From Fibrobacter sp. (lineage in GTDB: Bacteria > Fibrobacterota > Fibrobacteria > Fibrobacterales > Fibrobacteraceae): a DNA stretch of 64,000 nt. The stretch spans positions 20,931 through 84,930 of the forward strand of contig NZ_JAFWOM010000024.1 of NCBI RefSeq assembly GCF_017545445.1, read 5' to 3'. The notes beneath the pieces were generated by a model that was not told where the DNA came from, searched no databases, and saw nothing but the letters and a program-made list of their open reading frames with translations. The position numbers and the translations under genes are program-made. Below are positions 24,478-33,496 of this stretch, piece after piece; positions within the stretch are counted from its first letter, which is position 1, and every line of letters starts with the position of its first letter.

Positions 24478-26703
24478 ATGAATATCAAACGTTTGGCTAC
24501 ATTGGGTTTGCTTGCGGGTTTTGGTGTGAACGCGCTTGCAGATAACCCGATTTCTAGTTACCATTATCTGGCGGACCCATCGGCGGCTTCTGATGGTGAT
24601 ACGTTTTACATCTTGACCGACGTCGATGACTACAACAACCAGACGAACTGGAATTACGACATTGTCGGCCTTTACGCCTTTACGTCCGAAGACATGAAGA
24701 ACTGGACTGATCACGGCATGATTTTCCGCTCCAGGCGTGAATTTGGGAATTACCCGAACAACACTTGGGCTTCGGGCATCGCCGTCAAGAATGGCAAGGT
24801 CTACATTGTTTACCCTGATGGTGCAAGCGGCGTGGGTATGATTACCGCCCCAAGCATTGACGGCCCTTATACCGACCCTGTCAAGGAAACTCATGGAGTC
24901 AATAGAATTGCGGGTGGCGGCAGCCTTATCGGTAGCTGCGACGGCATTGCCCACTGCTTTGATCCGGGCATTTTGATCGACGACGATGGTACGGGTTACG
25001 TGATTTTCGGTGGTGGCGAAAGCAATAGCCGCCCGTATGGCAACAACTTTGATATTATCAAGTTTACCGAGAGCAATGGCAAGATAACTTTCGACAAGAA
25101 TTCTCTGAAGAAGGTTTCTTTGCCGAATTCCTTCGAAGCTCCTTACCTGCACAAGCGTAACGGAACTTATTATTTGAGCTTCAACAACCGTAGCCAGGTG
25201 ATTGACTATGGTATGTCGGACAATATTTGGGGCCCTTATACCTTTGTGGGTACGGTTATTCCGGGAATTGGCTCCGTGCCTGATGCACACGGCGAAGGCG
25301 GCAACAACCACCAGGGCTTTGCTCCGTTCAAGGATAAATGGTATGCCGTGTATCACGACCGCCGTTTGGTGACTTCTGATAACCATCCGGCAGCAACGAC
25401 GCAGCAGGGCGTGCGTTCTGAAAATCCGAACTACGAAAACCACAGAAGCGTGTCCATCGACGAACTCACTTGGAATGGCGACAAGATGAACAAGCTGACC
25501 TTCACTCGTGAAGGCCCGAAGCAAATCAAGAACTTTGACCCGTACAAAACATATATAGCGACGACGAGTTCCAAGCAGATGAACATCCGTAGCCGTACGG
25601 ACTGGACCAAGGGACAGCCAGTGAAGCATGTGCTGTTGCCGCTCACGAGCCGTAGCGAATCGTGGATCCGCGTGTCTGGTGTGGATTTCGGTAAAGGTGC
25701 CGAGAATCTACGCATCAAGGCTGCAAGCGTGGCCGATGGCAACAAGATTGAAATCCGCAAGGGGAGTGCAACGGGTACACTTGCCGGTACTTGCGAGATT
25801 GCAAAGACTAGCAACAACACGACCTTTGCTGATAACGATTGCGCTTTGACGGGCCTAACCGGTGTTATCGAACAGCTCTTTTTTGTTTTCAAGGGTTCCA
25901 AGGACTCTACGATGGGAATTTTGGAATGGGAATTCCAGGGCACGAAGCGCGAACCAGAACCGCAGACTCCGTTTGGCGGCAAGGTCTGGGCGATTCCGGG
26001 CAAAATTGAAATGGAAAACTTCGACGAACCAGGTTACGGTGAAGGGAACGATTCCTATTCCGACAGCGATGCTGATGACCACGGTGCCGAAAGCAATGGC
26101 GGCAAGAGCTACCGCGAAGGCACTGGCGTGGATATCTACAAGAAGGCTTCCGGTTATGTTGTTGGCTACAATCAGAAAGGCGATTGGCTGGAATACACTG
26201 TAGAAGTGGCAAAAGAAGGCGACTACACGATGTTTGCTGCGGTCGCATCTGGCAGCACGAGCGGCAGCTTCAAGCTGTCTGTGGATGGAAAAGACATTAC
26301 CGAAGAAATCGCTGTCCCGAAGAACGAGGGCGAAGACAACTATGACGATTTCGGCAAGGTGAAAGCGAACGTGAAGCTCGCTGAAGGCAAGCATATTCTC
26401 CGCTTTACCGTGACTGGCGACTGGATGGACATCGACTACATTCAGTTTGCATCTGGCAAGGACGCTAAGGACCCTGATAATCAAACGGCATTGAAGCAAG
26501 CGTTCCGCATGAACGCGAATTCCGCTGCGACATTCGATGTGTTTGATTTGACCGGCAAGAAGGTGGCTAGCTTTACGGCTCGCGGCATGGCCGAAGCCAA
26601 GAAGCTTTGGCGTGAAAATGCTCAGGTCCGCAAGACGCAGGGAATGTGCATGATTCGCAATCGCAGTACCGGCATGATAGCAAAGGTCCGCGTGACCCGC
26701 TAG
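24478..26703 (+). CDS. Secreted GH43 with two CBM6 modules (copy A)
   Basis: This 741-residue enzyme likely acts on arabinoxylan (arabinofuranosidase or xylosidase). Signal peptide ends NALA. The GH43 five-blade propeller spans about 23-330, with catalytic Asp in YHYLADP, the pKa-modulating Asp in CFDPGILIDDDGTGY and the acid Glu in FEAPYLHKRNG. A first CBM6 follows (IRVSGVDFGKGAENL ... IEIRKGSATGTLAG), then a second (AIPGKIEMENFDEPGYG ... MDIDYIQF). The C-terminal 65 residues (FDVFDLTGKKVASFTARG ...) are basic and resemble the Fibrobacter paralogous module. ATG 24478 is chosen over GTG 24472, which overlaps the Shine-Dalgarno. The catalytic part is closest to copy D, the tail to copy B. Confidence 0.9.
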   Translation: MNIKRLATLGLLAGFGVNALADNPISSYHYLADPSAASDGDTFYILTDVDDYNNQTNWNYDIVGLYAFTSEDMKNWTDHGMIFRSRREFGNYPNNTWASGIAVKNGKVYIVYPDGASGVGMITAPSIDGPYTDPVKETHGVNRIAGGGSLIGSCDGIAHCFDPGILIDDDGTGYVIFGGGESNSRPYGNNFDIIKFTESNGKITFDKNSLKKVSLPNSFEAPYLHKRNGTYYLSFNNRSQVIDYGMSDNIWGPYTFVGTVIPGIGSVPDAHGEGGNNHQGFAPFKDKWYAVYHDRRLVTSDNHPAATTQQGVRSENPNYENHRSVSIDELTWNGDKMNKLTFTREGPKQIKNFDPYKTYIATTSSKQMNIRSRTDWTKGQPVKHVLLPLTSRSESWIRVSGVDFGKGAENLRIKAASVADGNKIEIRKGSATGTLAGTCEIAKTSNNTTFADNDCALTGLTGVIEQLFFVFKGSKDSTMGILEWEFQGTKREPEPQTPFGGKVWAIPGKIEMENFDEPGYGEGNDSYSDSDADDHGAESNGGKSYREGTGVDIYKKASGYVVGYNQKGDWLEYTVEVAKEGDYTMFAAVASGSTSGSFKLSVDGKDITEEIAVPKNEGEDNYDDFGKVKANVKLAEGKHILRFTVTGDWMDIDYIQFASGKDAKDPDNQTALKQAFRMNANSAATFDVFDLTGKKVASFTARGMAEAKKLWRENAQVRKTQGMCMIRNRSTGMIAKVRVTR

Positions 26704-26729
26704 TTTTAAAAACAAACATCCATCCAATC

Positions 26730-26758
26730 AGGGCTTCTCGAACGAGAAGCCCTTTTTT
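26730..26758 (+). terminator. Intrinsic terminator of GH43 copy A
   Basis: Perfect ten-base stem GGGCTTCTCG (26731-26740) with CGAGAAGCCC (26743-26752), followed by six T. Confidence 0.9.
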
Positions 26759-27097
26759 GCTTATTGTCATCCCGGCCTTGTGCCGGGATCAGTTGTTTAC
26801 ACTGTCATTCTGGAGGGGCTATGCCCCGATAGAATCCATTATGATTCTTTCCTGCATCGTCATCCTCGCGAAGGCGAGAATCTTTTGCATATTTCTGCTT
26901 TGGGTTTTGTCACCCCGGCTTTAGTACCGGGGCTGCTTACACATTTTCTTTCAGCATTCCCAACCACTAACCACTAAATTTTTTTTTACAAAACAATCGC
27001 ATCAATTTTTGGTCCAAAATCTCCAAAAAAGCGTGTTAATACAGTAGGAACCCTCAAAAGGGACTCCCCAAAAACACAACTTAATGGAGATTTTGCA
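26759..27097. repeat. Intergenic region with two REP-like palindromes
   Basis: GTCATCCCGG...CCGGGATC (26766-26803) and GTCACCCCGG...CCGGGGC-TGCTTACACA (26909-26943), separated by GTCATTCTGGAG- and GTCATCCTCGCG-type units. A heptamer remnant lies at 26958-26980. The last 40 bp hold GGAG (27085-27088) before the next start. No gene seen. Confidence 0.55.
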
Positions 27098-28099
27098 ATG
27101 ATTACGGATGAAGAATTCGTCTTTGACCCGGAAACAGTAAAGAACGACATCGAAAGTGTACGCAAGAAGTTCGAGGGGCTGATGTACCTCGACCCTAGAT
27201 GCGACCCTGCGTTCAAGGCGCTCTTGGACAGCGAAGATTCGCTCGTGAACTTCTTGAACGGAATCATGCATCTTGAAGGGGATGATGCAATCCAGTCGTT
27301 GACTTACAAGATTCAGCAGGAAGAAAACTTTCGCTTGCCGGAACCTTACGGTGTCAAGTTTGACATCGGCGCCCACACCAAGGTCGGAAAGCGCATCGAC
27401 GTGGAAATGCAACAGGTTAAATTGAAGGAATACATCCCGCGCATGATGATTTACAACGCGTTCTTGCTGTTGCGGGCAAAGAATGATTACAACAAGGAAA
27501 TCGGCTTCCACGATCTTCCTGACGCGGAAAAGGAAAAGTTCCGTTACAAGCTGCCCGAAATTTATTCCATCTGGATTATGGACCATCCCGTTGATTTCAT
27601 GGGCAAAGGTATATACCGTGACGAAGTCGCTCTCTACAATAAATCCAACGTCGGGAAGGTTGATTGTGCTCCGATTTCATTGGAAAATAAGTATATTATT
27701 ATTGACCTCACGAAGTTCGACAAGAAGTTCGAAGAACTCGAAAGCGATGAAGACCGTTGGCTTTACATCTTGAAGAACGCCGGATCGTCAAGGTCGTCGA
27801 TTAAATTCGGCAATCCCGCCATCGAAGATGCCCTCAGGCGTATTGAATGCGGGACGGCAAGCGAAGAACTCTTAATCAGGCAGGCGAATATGACTGACTA
27901 CATCAATGTGTGCCGTGCGGCAGTCGCCGAAAGCTATGACGACGGTTATGAAAAAGGTTGTGACAATCGTAATACAGAAATGGCTCTCGACATGCTTGCA
28001 GACAACAAGCCTATCGAGGAAATCGTCAAGTACTCGCACCTCTCCATGGAAAAAGTGCTTGAATTGCGTGATTCGCAAGCTACGTTCTCAGCAAAATAA
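27098..28099 (+). CDS. Rpn/TIGR01784-family PD-(D/E)XK nuclease (transposase-like)
   Basis: This 333-residue protein matches the recombination-promoting nuclease family. The PD-(D/E)XK core is visible: DPAFKALLDSEDSLVNFLNGIM, then FDIGAHTKVGKRIDVEMQ with the D-x-E-x-Q motif, and YIPRMMIYNAFLLL. The C-terminus has the usual helical region (YDDGYEKGCDNRNTEMALDMLADNKPIEEIVKYSHLSMEKVLEL). Such genes are numerous in Fibrobacter and related genomes; some Rpn proteins promote RecA-independent recombination or defend against phages. It is intact and stands alone, without terminal inverted repeats that I could see. Confidence 0.87.
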   Translation: MITDEEFVFDPETVKNDIESVRKKFEGLMYLDPRCDPAFKALLDSEDSLVNFLNGIMHLEGDDAIQSLTYKIQQEENFRLPEPYGVKFDIGAHTKVGKRIDVEMQQVKLKEYIPRMMIYNAFLLLRAKNDYNKEIGFHDLPDAEKEKFRYKLPEIYSIWIMDHPVDFMGKGIYRDEVALYNKSNVGKVDCAPISLENKYIIIDLTKFDKKFEELESDEDRWLYILKNAGSSRSSIKFGNPAIEDALRRIECGTASEELLIRQANMTDYINVCRAAVAESYDDGYEKGCDNRNTEMALDMLADNKPIEEIVKYSHLSMEKVLELRDSQATFSAK

Positions 28100-28499
28100 G
28101 TTTTAGGCTGTGGAGTCGCGGCTTTCGCCTCAGTGTCATTCTGGAGCAAGGCGAAGCCGCCGCGATAGAATCCACTGCGTTTTCCCCTGCATTTGTCACC
28201 CCGGCATTGTTTTAACATGTCACCTCGGATTTATTGCATTAATGCAAAACCTACGGCTCAGCTATGCCAAAGAACGAGTTCTTTGTCGCAGTGTTCGCCT
28301 TAAAGGTTTTTCTGGGGTCTGTCATTCTGGAGGCGAAGCCGATAGAATCCATTATGGTTCACTTCGTCATCCCCGAATTTGTGACGTTCCCCACATTTTC
28401 ATCTTTTTAATTACGTAAACTAAATTTTACAAAACGACAAAACATCCCATTTTCTGCGAAAAAAGGCACTTTTTGCTCCACTTTATGCGAAAATTTAAA
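28100..28499. other. Intergenic region with GTCATTCTGGAG-type repeats
   Basis: No gene is seen between the nuclease gene and the promoter region of the adhesin-like gene. GTCATTCTGGAG...GATAGAATCCA units occur at about 28135-28172 and 28320-28352, and a GTCACCCCGG fragment at about 28196. The stretch becomes AT-rich towards 28500. Confidence 0.5.
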
Positions 28500-28528
28500 T
28501 TGACAAGGTTTTATTTGTTTTGTAACAT
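28500..28528 (+). promoter_or_regulatory. Sigma-70-like promoter upstream of the adhesin-like gene
   Basis: TTGACA (28500-28505), a 17-bp spacer, TAACAT (28523-28528). It lies 175 bp before the start codon, upstream of the sigma-54-like site, so two promoters are possible. Confidence 0.4.
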
Positions 28529-28574
28529 TATTATATGTTTATGCTTTTTCCCATACCCTGTAGTGTGCCGAGCG

Positions 28575-28654
28575 CGTTCGTTGCGAACGAATTAATTGGC
28601 ACGGAAATTGCGGGGGGGGGGGCTGCACTGTTGTGCAGTAGGCTGCAGGCCTAC
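28575..28654 (+). promoter_or_regulatory. Sigma-54-like promoter running into an 11-G tract and two hairpins
   Basis: TGGCAC-GGAAA-TTGC (28597-28611) matches the -24/-12 consensus exactly, with GG and GC separated by 10 bp. It is directly followed by eleven G (28612-28622), which fill the interval where the transcription bubble and start would be. Hairpins flank it: CGTTCG-TTG-CGAACG (28575-28589), CTGCAC-TGTT-GTGCAG (28623-28638) and GTAGGC-TGCAG-GCCTAC (28638-28654). Confidence 0.6.
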
Positions 28655-28702
28655 TAAAAATTTCCATAACATAAATTCCACACATAACAAAGGATGCTTA
28701 AC

Positions 28703-31700
28703 ATGAAAAAGAGTTTTCATGTGTTTTTCCTATTTGTCCTGTTCGCGTTTTTCGCCGTGAATGCGGCGTGGGCAAGGCAAGTAACACTTTCGATTGATCC
28801 ATATACAGGCGACAGGTTTATAAATATTTCTAAAGACAGTAATGACCCAGATACCCTTGCTATTCCCTCGAATGTAACAACCTTCAAGGTGTATGACGAT
28901 GGGGGCAAAGATGGTAATTACTCTTATGGATATTCTCGCCTTACTTTGACTACATCAGAAAGCAATAAGCTTTATGTGAATGGGTTTGCTTGGTTGGAGA
29001 AATCCAATAGCTACATATATATATATGATGGCGGAACTTCTGATGATACTAAATTTTCATACGTCTGGGATAATGTTGAAAATGCAAGAGCGTTTGATCG
29101 TCTAAGCTCTGGCAACTCCATAATGATTTATTTGGAAAAAAGAAGCTCGGGTCTTGCAGAAATGGCTGGTTTTGATTTTTCTGTGACAGTCATTCCTCCT
29201 CGGAGTGTCTCTGTTAAATCTGTCAGTGGCGGCAGTGCTGTAAGTAACAAGAGTTCTGCTTATTATAGAGATACGATTACATTGTCAGCGACACCGAACA
29301 CTGGATATTTTCTTAAAGAAGTCACGTTAAAAGATGATGCCGGGTATAAGATGAATGTCGATGTCAATGTTGATTGGCTTTCTGGTACAGCCAAGTTTGT
29401 CATGCCCGATATGAATACGAACGTTTATCCTGTGTTTTCGAATAATGTAACTGCCGAAAACGGTTTTTATCTGAATATGCCATCATACACTTATAGTCAA
29501 ACAGTACAACAAACTATTGATATTCCCGAAGGAACCGTTTCGTTTAAGGTGTATGACGATGGGGGCAAAGATGGCGACTATAGCCATCCAGGAGAAAGTT
29601 ATCTCCAGTTGACAGCTCCGGCTAAGGGAGAAAGATTTCGGATAACAGGTTTTGTACAAACGAACGAAAGCCACGCACGCTTGACAATCTATAATGGAAA
29701 GAAAGGTACTACGGCGTTGCTAAATCAAAAATATAGCCCTACTTCGGCAGCTGAAATGACAGACATAGGGACAATTGTTTCTTCTAAGAACATTGTGACG
29801 TTATATTTCGTGGCGTATAATTTTGAATCAGCAGCAGGTCTTGACCTCAAGGTGGAAATCCTACAGGGAATATCGATTTCCAAAGCAGAAAATGGCTCTG
29901 TGACGACGGACAAAAATGTTGCTGAAGCAGGCGAAAAAGTCACCTTGACCCCAAATCCTGAGGATGGGTACGCTTTGTCGAGCTTGGTTGTTACGGATGC
30001 TGGTGGTAATGTTGTTCCTACTACTGAATTGGCTAACGGAACCTTTACGTTTAACATGCCGCGTAGCGGTGGTGTCACGGTTACTCCGACATTTGTACGT
30101 ATTCCGAAAATCAATATCGTATCTGTACCGGGAGGCAAGATACTGACGGGCTATGCTAATGCCTCGGAAGGGCAAAACGTCATTTTGCTTATTTCACCGG
30201 ATCCTGATTATGTATTTGCAGGTCTTGAAGTCAAGGAGGATGCGACAGGCAATGATGTAGCCGTGGTTATTATATCCGATGGAGAGGCTAATTACACGAT
30301 GCCTGCCTCCGATGTCACCGTGACCCCGTCTTGGGCGCATAGTGTAGAAACCCCCAACTATACTGGTGGTACAGTCGCAGCGGACAAGGCGATAGCCTCG
30401 AAGGACGAAACCGTTACTCTGACTGTTTCTTCAGATAAAGGTTATGTGCTTCAAAAACTTGATCTTTTTAATCGTGCCACTGATGAAACGGTGGAATTAG
30501 TAGTTTCCGACGGAAAGGCTATGTTTACGATGCCTGAGGCTAATGTTGTCGTGACTCCGTATTGGGAAAAAATAAACTATAGCGTAAGTGTTATTGGTGG
30601 CGGGGTTAAAACGGACAAGAAAAAAGCGACGTATGGCGAGACTGTAACGTTGACAATAGAGCCGGATGACAACTATTTGTTCTCATCCCTCGACGTTAAG
30701 GATGTTGATGAAAATCCCGTGACCGTGACGCTTTCCGACGATAAGACTAGTGCAACGTTCACGATGCCCGCGTCCAATGTTTCTGTAACGTCGCTTTGGA
30801 ATCAAATATATGACGTGGAAATAATTAGTGTCGCTGGTGGCACGGTGACGACAGACAAGGAACGCGCCGCAGTAGGGCAGACTGTCTCCCTTACGATTAC
30901 TCCGGCAGACCGTCATGGGCTTACAAAACTCAGAGTTGCAAAAAAGAATAATAATAGCTATTCGTCGAAAGTGGAACTTACCGATGGAAAGGCGACTTTC
31001 ACAATGCCTAATTATGACGTTGTCGTGACTCCATTTTGGGATGTTAACGTTCTTACGGAAGACGGCGAGGGGGGACTTTATGTGAACATGCCTGAGATAG
31101 GAACGAAGACTGTTGACATTCCTGAAAATGTGAAGTCCTTCAAGGTTTATGATGATGGTGGTAAGGACGAAAATTACAACGTACAAGCAGAAGGCTACCT
31201 TGTGCTGAATGCTCCAGAAGGATATCTGCTACAAGTGACAGGAACAGCGTGTTATACCTATGCCTATTTTTACATCTACGATGGTGATTCTGAAGCCGAG
31301 AAACTGTTTGATGAAGAGCATGCCCGCAATGGTATTGAAGTTGGAACAATCCGCAGTTCTGGTAATAAACTGACGATTCGTTTCCAGTCAAGAAACAGAA
31401 CTCAGGGAACTAGTTTATCTGGTCTAGACTTAACGGTATCGCTTGTGAAGGTTGATTTCGGAGCCGTTTCCATCGCGAAGGCTGATGACGGCAAGCTGCA
31501 TGCGACCATTGAAGGTGCCTATAGTGGCGATGAAGCCTTGAAAATCACCGAAGCGATAACTGTCGATAACGTTGAACTCAACCGTGAATTCTCCACCAAC
31601 GGACAAGGTTTCTCGACTATCGTGCTTCCGTTCGACTTCAACGCGGCAGCCCTCACGGGTGTGAAATCCGTCATCGAGTTTACGGGCATGACTAAAAACG

Positions 31701-32425
31701 GTGATGTCGGCATGAGCTATATATGGTGCGACGAAAAAGTCCAAGAAAATATCAGGAAGGAAGCCGAAGCGGCGGGCAAGGGCGATAACTATGACCATTG
31801 CAATACCGACAAGGCCAACTTCCCGGGCGACATGATAGCTTATACTCCGTACATGGTGCAGATGGAAAATTCTCAGATTGGATTTGATTATGTAGGCGGT
31901 GTTACGCTTGAGGTGACGCCAGACAAAGCCCAAGCCCGCGTAGGCGACTGGGTGTTCCGTGGCACGACCGAGAAGAAGGTCTTTGACGCCGAAGAAACCA
32001 AGGACGGCAACGTTTGGGGCTTCGCCGCGAAGGTCCAGGATGCTGCCGAATATGTCGGCCAGTTCGTGAGACTTGGTGCTGGAGCATCTGCACAGCCGTT
32101 GCGTGCCTACATGGTCTTTGACCCGGTTAGCAGTGATCCGCCGGCACAGTTTGTGAAATCTTCGAAGAATGCATTCTCTGCCGCAAAGCCTGCCAAGGCG
32201 AACAGCGTTGCTGGTTCTGAAATCGCATCGCTACCTGACAACATTGACGTGGTCATCGTGAGCCGTGGCGGTAACAACGAGGAACACCGCACCGTCATCG
32301 GGACGCTCACCCGCAGCACCGGCGAGTTCAAGATGCGCCGCGACTACGATCTCAAGGGCCGCAAGGTCAACGCCAAGATCAAGGCAAGAGGTGCCTACTA
32401 CGGAAAGAAAGTACTGAAGAAGTAG
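28703..32425 (+). CDS. Large surface protein with CUB-like and InlB-B-type repeats
   Basis: The 1,240-residue product starts at 28703, with AAAGGA eight bases upstream; the frame is open from 28694. A signal peptide (MKKSFHVFFLFVLFAFFAVNAAWA) is followed by three CUB-like domains marked by FKVYDDGGKD (about residues 60, 280 and 815). Between them lies a series of about six divergent InlB B-type repeats (GGxVxxDKxxAxxGExVTLT ... FTMPxxxVxVTPxW). A domain of about 250 residues rich in charged residues follows, and the tail is basic (YDLKGRKVNAKIKARGAYYGKKVLKK), resembling other Fibrobacter export tails. It is likely a cell-surface adhesin or substrate-binding protein. Copies of the CUB segment are close at DNA level (28881-28924 and 29542-29585). 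Confidence 0.8.
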   Translation: MKKSFHVFFLFVLFAFFAVNAAWARQVTLSIDPYTGDRFINISKDSNDPDTLAIPSNVTTFKVYDDGGKDGNYSYGYSRLTLTTSESNKLYVNGFAWLEKSNSYIYIYDGGTSDDTKFSYVWDNVENARAFDRLSSGNSIMIYLEKRSSGLAEMAGFDFSVTVIPPRSVSVKSVSGGSAVSNKSSAYYRDTITLSATPNTGYFLKEVTLKDDAGYKMNVDVNVDWLSGTAKFVMPDMNTNVYPVFSNNVTAENGFYLNMPSYTYSQTVQQTIDIPEGTVSFKVYDDGGKDGDYSHPGESYLQLTAPAKGERFRITGFVQTNESHARLTIYNGKKGTTALLNQKYSPTSAAEMTDIGTIVSSKNIVTLYFVAYNFESAAGLDLKVEILQGISISKAENGSVTTDKNVAEAGEKVTLTPNPEDGYALSSLVVTDAGGNVVPTTELANGTFTFNMPRSGGVTVTPTFVRIPKINIVSVPGGKILTGYANASEGQNVILLISPDPDYVFAGLEVKEDATGNDVAVVIISDGEANYTMPASDVTVTPSWAHSVETPNYTGGTVAADKAIASKDETVTLTVSSDKGYVLQKLDLFNRATDETVELVVSDGKAMFTMPEANVVVTPYWEKINYSVSVIGGGVKTDKKKATYGETVTLTIEPDDNYLFSSLDVKDVDENPVTVTLSDDKTSATFTMPASNVSVTSLWNQIYDVEIISVAGGTVTTDKERAAVGQTVSLTITPADRHGLTKLRVAKKNNNSYSSKVELTDGKATFTMPNYDVVVTPFWDVNVLTEDGEGGLYVNMPEIGTKTVDIPENVKSFKVYDDGGKDENYNVQAEGYLVLNAPEGYLLQVTGTACYTYAYFYIYDGDSEAEKLFDEEHARNGIEVGTIRSSGNKLTIRFQSRNRTQGTSLSGLDLTVSLVKVDFGAVSIAKADDGKLHATIEGAYSGDEALKITEAITVDNVELNREFSTNGQGFSTIVLPFDFNAAALTGVKSVIEFTGMTKNGDVGMSYIWCDEKVQENIRKEAEAAGKGDNYDHCNTDKANFPGDMIAYTPYMVQMENSQIGFDYVGGVTLEVTPDKAQARVGDWVFRGTTEKKVFDAEETKDGNVWGFAAKVQDAAEYVGQFVRLGAGASAQPLRAYMVFDPVSSDPPAQFVKSSKNAFSAAKPAKANSVAGSEIASLPDNIDVVIVSRGGNNEEHRTVIGTLTRSTGEFKMRRDYDLKGRKVNAKIKARGAYYGKKVLKK

Positions 32426-32566
32426 AGAGCGGAGAGAACGGCTTCGCCGAAGATTCTCGCCTACGCAAGAATGATGAATCCGATTGTTGTCACCCTGGAG
32501 TGAGCCGTAAGGCGACTGATAGGGTCCATGAATATCATGGTGGAGCCTTCGACCTCACTCCTATAA

Positions 32567-32602
32567 ACCCTAACCACCAACCACTAATCACTAACCACTA
32601 TT
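32567..32602. repeat. Heptamer tract before the micropeptide genes
   Basis: CTAACCACCAACCACTAATC-like text, the same low-complexity family as at 9056-9206 and 22121-22171. It ends just before the first micropeptide start. Confidence 0.6.
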
Positions 32603-32606
32603 TATT

Positions 32607-32738
32607 ATGAACAACATACAACTTGAAACCGAACAAAAGAAAGAATATGTCGCTCCGCAAATGGATATTGTGGAAATGGAACACCAAACAAGTTTGCTGG
32701 AAGGAAGTCCAAAAGACTATAAAGGTCCTATAGATTAA
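32607..32738 (+). CDS. Micropeptide 1 (43 aa), homologous to its neighbour
   Basis: The predicted peptide has the core KKEYVAPQMDIVEMEHQTSL followed by LEGS. It aligns with the next ORF over about 24 residues: KK-x-Y-x-x-P-x-(M/V)-(D/N)-(I/V) ... (T)-x-LL-x-x-S. Similar short proteins with a Y-x-x-P-x-(hydrophobic) core and a small polar tail are common in Bacteroidota, usually without known function. There is no good Shine-Dalgarno. No membrane segment is present. Candidate peptide precursor, signal or small regulatory protein; unproven. Confidence 0.55.
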   Translation: MNNIQLETEQKKEYVAPQMDIVEMEHQTSLLEGSPKDYKGPID

Positions 32739-32758
32739 TTTCCTCATTGCAAATTTCT

Positions 32759-32908
32759 ATGCGACAATCTAGCGTGGACGTACAAAGAAAAAAGTACCAA
32801 AAGCCTTCGGTGAACGTCTATCCTGTTGATTTGCAGGGGACTCTGTTGAGTTGCAGCAATGATGATGACAGTATGTGTGTCGTCATCGTGCCGAAAACGC
32901 ACAATTGA
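32759..32908 (+). CDS. Micropeptide 2 (49 aa), homologous to micropeptide 1
   Basis: The core KKYQKPSVNVYPVDLQGTLL is followed by SCSNDDDSMCVVIVPKTHN. It shares the Y-x-x-P pattern and the LL-x-x-S position with the ORF 20 bp upstream, while the C-terminal 18 residues differ and contain two Cys and three Asp. That pattern, conserved leader-like half and divergent tail, is what precursor peptides often show, but no modifying enzyme is adjacent. A terminator follows at 32962. Translation is not proven. Confidence 0.5.
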   Translation: MRQSSVDVQRKKYQKPSVNVYPVDLQGTLLSCSNDDDSMCVVIVPKTHN

Positions 32909-32961
32909 CGACTGTTTTCATCGCTGCTTTTGACAGGTGCTTTTCATTATGATGCGAAAGC

Positions 32962-32985
32962 GCCCCGGGTATTCCGGGGCTTTTC
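32962..32985 (+). terminator. Intrinsic terminator after the micropeptide genes
   Basis: Stem GCCCCGG (32962-32968), loop GTATT, CCGGGGC (32974-32980), then TTTT. It supports a real transcription unit ending here. Confidence 0.7.
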
Positions 32986-33385
32986 GTGCATGTAATTTTA
33001 TACCGCTGTGGACCCTATCCCCCGGCTCGGAGGCCGGGGCTAAAGGCTTAAAAGGCGAATGTAGCGGGGCTGCTTGCAGACCCATTACTGAGCCGACAGG
33101 CCTAAGCTCGAAGAGCAACGGCATTAATGGCTTCGCAACTCTATAGGCTCCAGGGTGACAGGTTTCGCCTGCATGATTGTCACCCCGGATTCCGGGGTCA
33201 GTTTTTTTCATTTGCGGTGGTAATAACAGACCGGCACTAGGCCAGGATGACCTCTCCGCTTATTGTTCATAGCCTCTAATCACTTTCTGCTATTGCACAA
33301 GATCCTTCGACTACGCACCTATGGGCTCCGCTCAGGATGACACCTCCTAACTACTAGCCACAAATCACTAACCACTCATACCCCA
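32986..33385. other. Intergenic region of mixed repeats
   Basis: It contains CCCCCGGCTCGGAGGCCGGGGC (inverted), TTCGCAACTCT, a GTCACCCCGG-ATT-CCGGGGTC palindrome (about 33179-33201), GGATGAC units and a heptamer tract (33345-33380). A gene cannot be supported. Confidence 0.5.
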
Positions 33386-33496
33386 TTGACTTTTTATCCA
33401 TAAATCCTTTGGCGGCTTTGGGGTTGTTTGGTGTTTTTGGAAATAGTTTTAAAGAAAAGAGATGGACTGGTGTATGGTCGATCCTAAGGAGTGTTC
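33386..33496 (+). promoter_or_regulatory. Conserved GH43 leader, copy B
   Basis: TTGACTTTTTATCCAT (33386-33401), a 39-bp spacer, AAATAGTTTTA (33441-33451), then AAGAGATGGACT and AAGGAG (33486-33491) five bases before the ATG at 33497. Confidence 0.6.
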
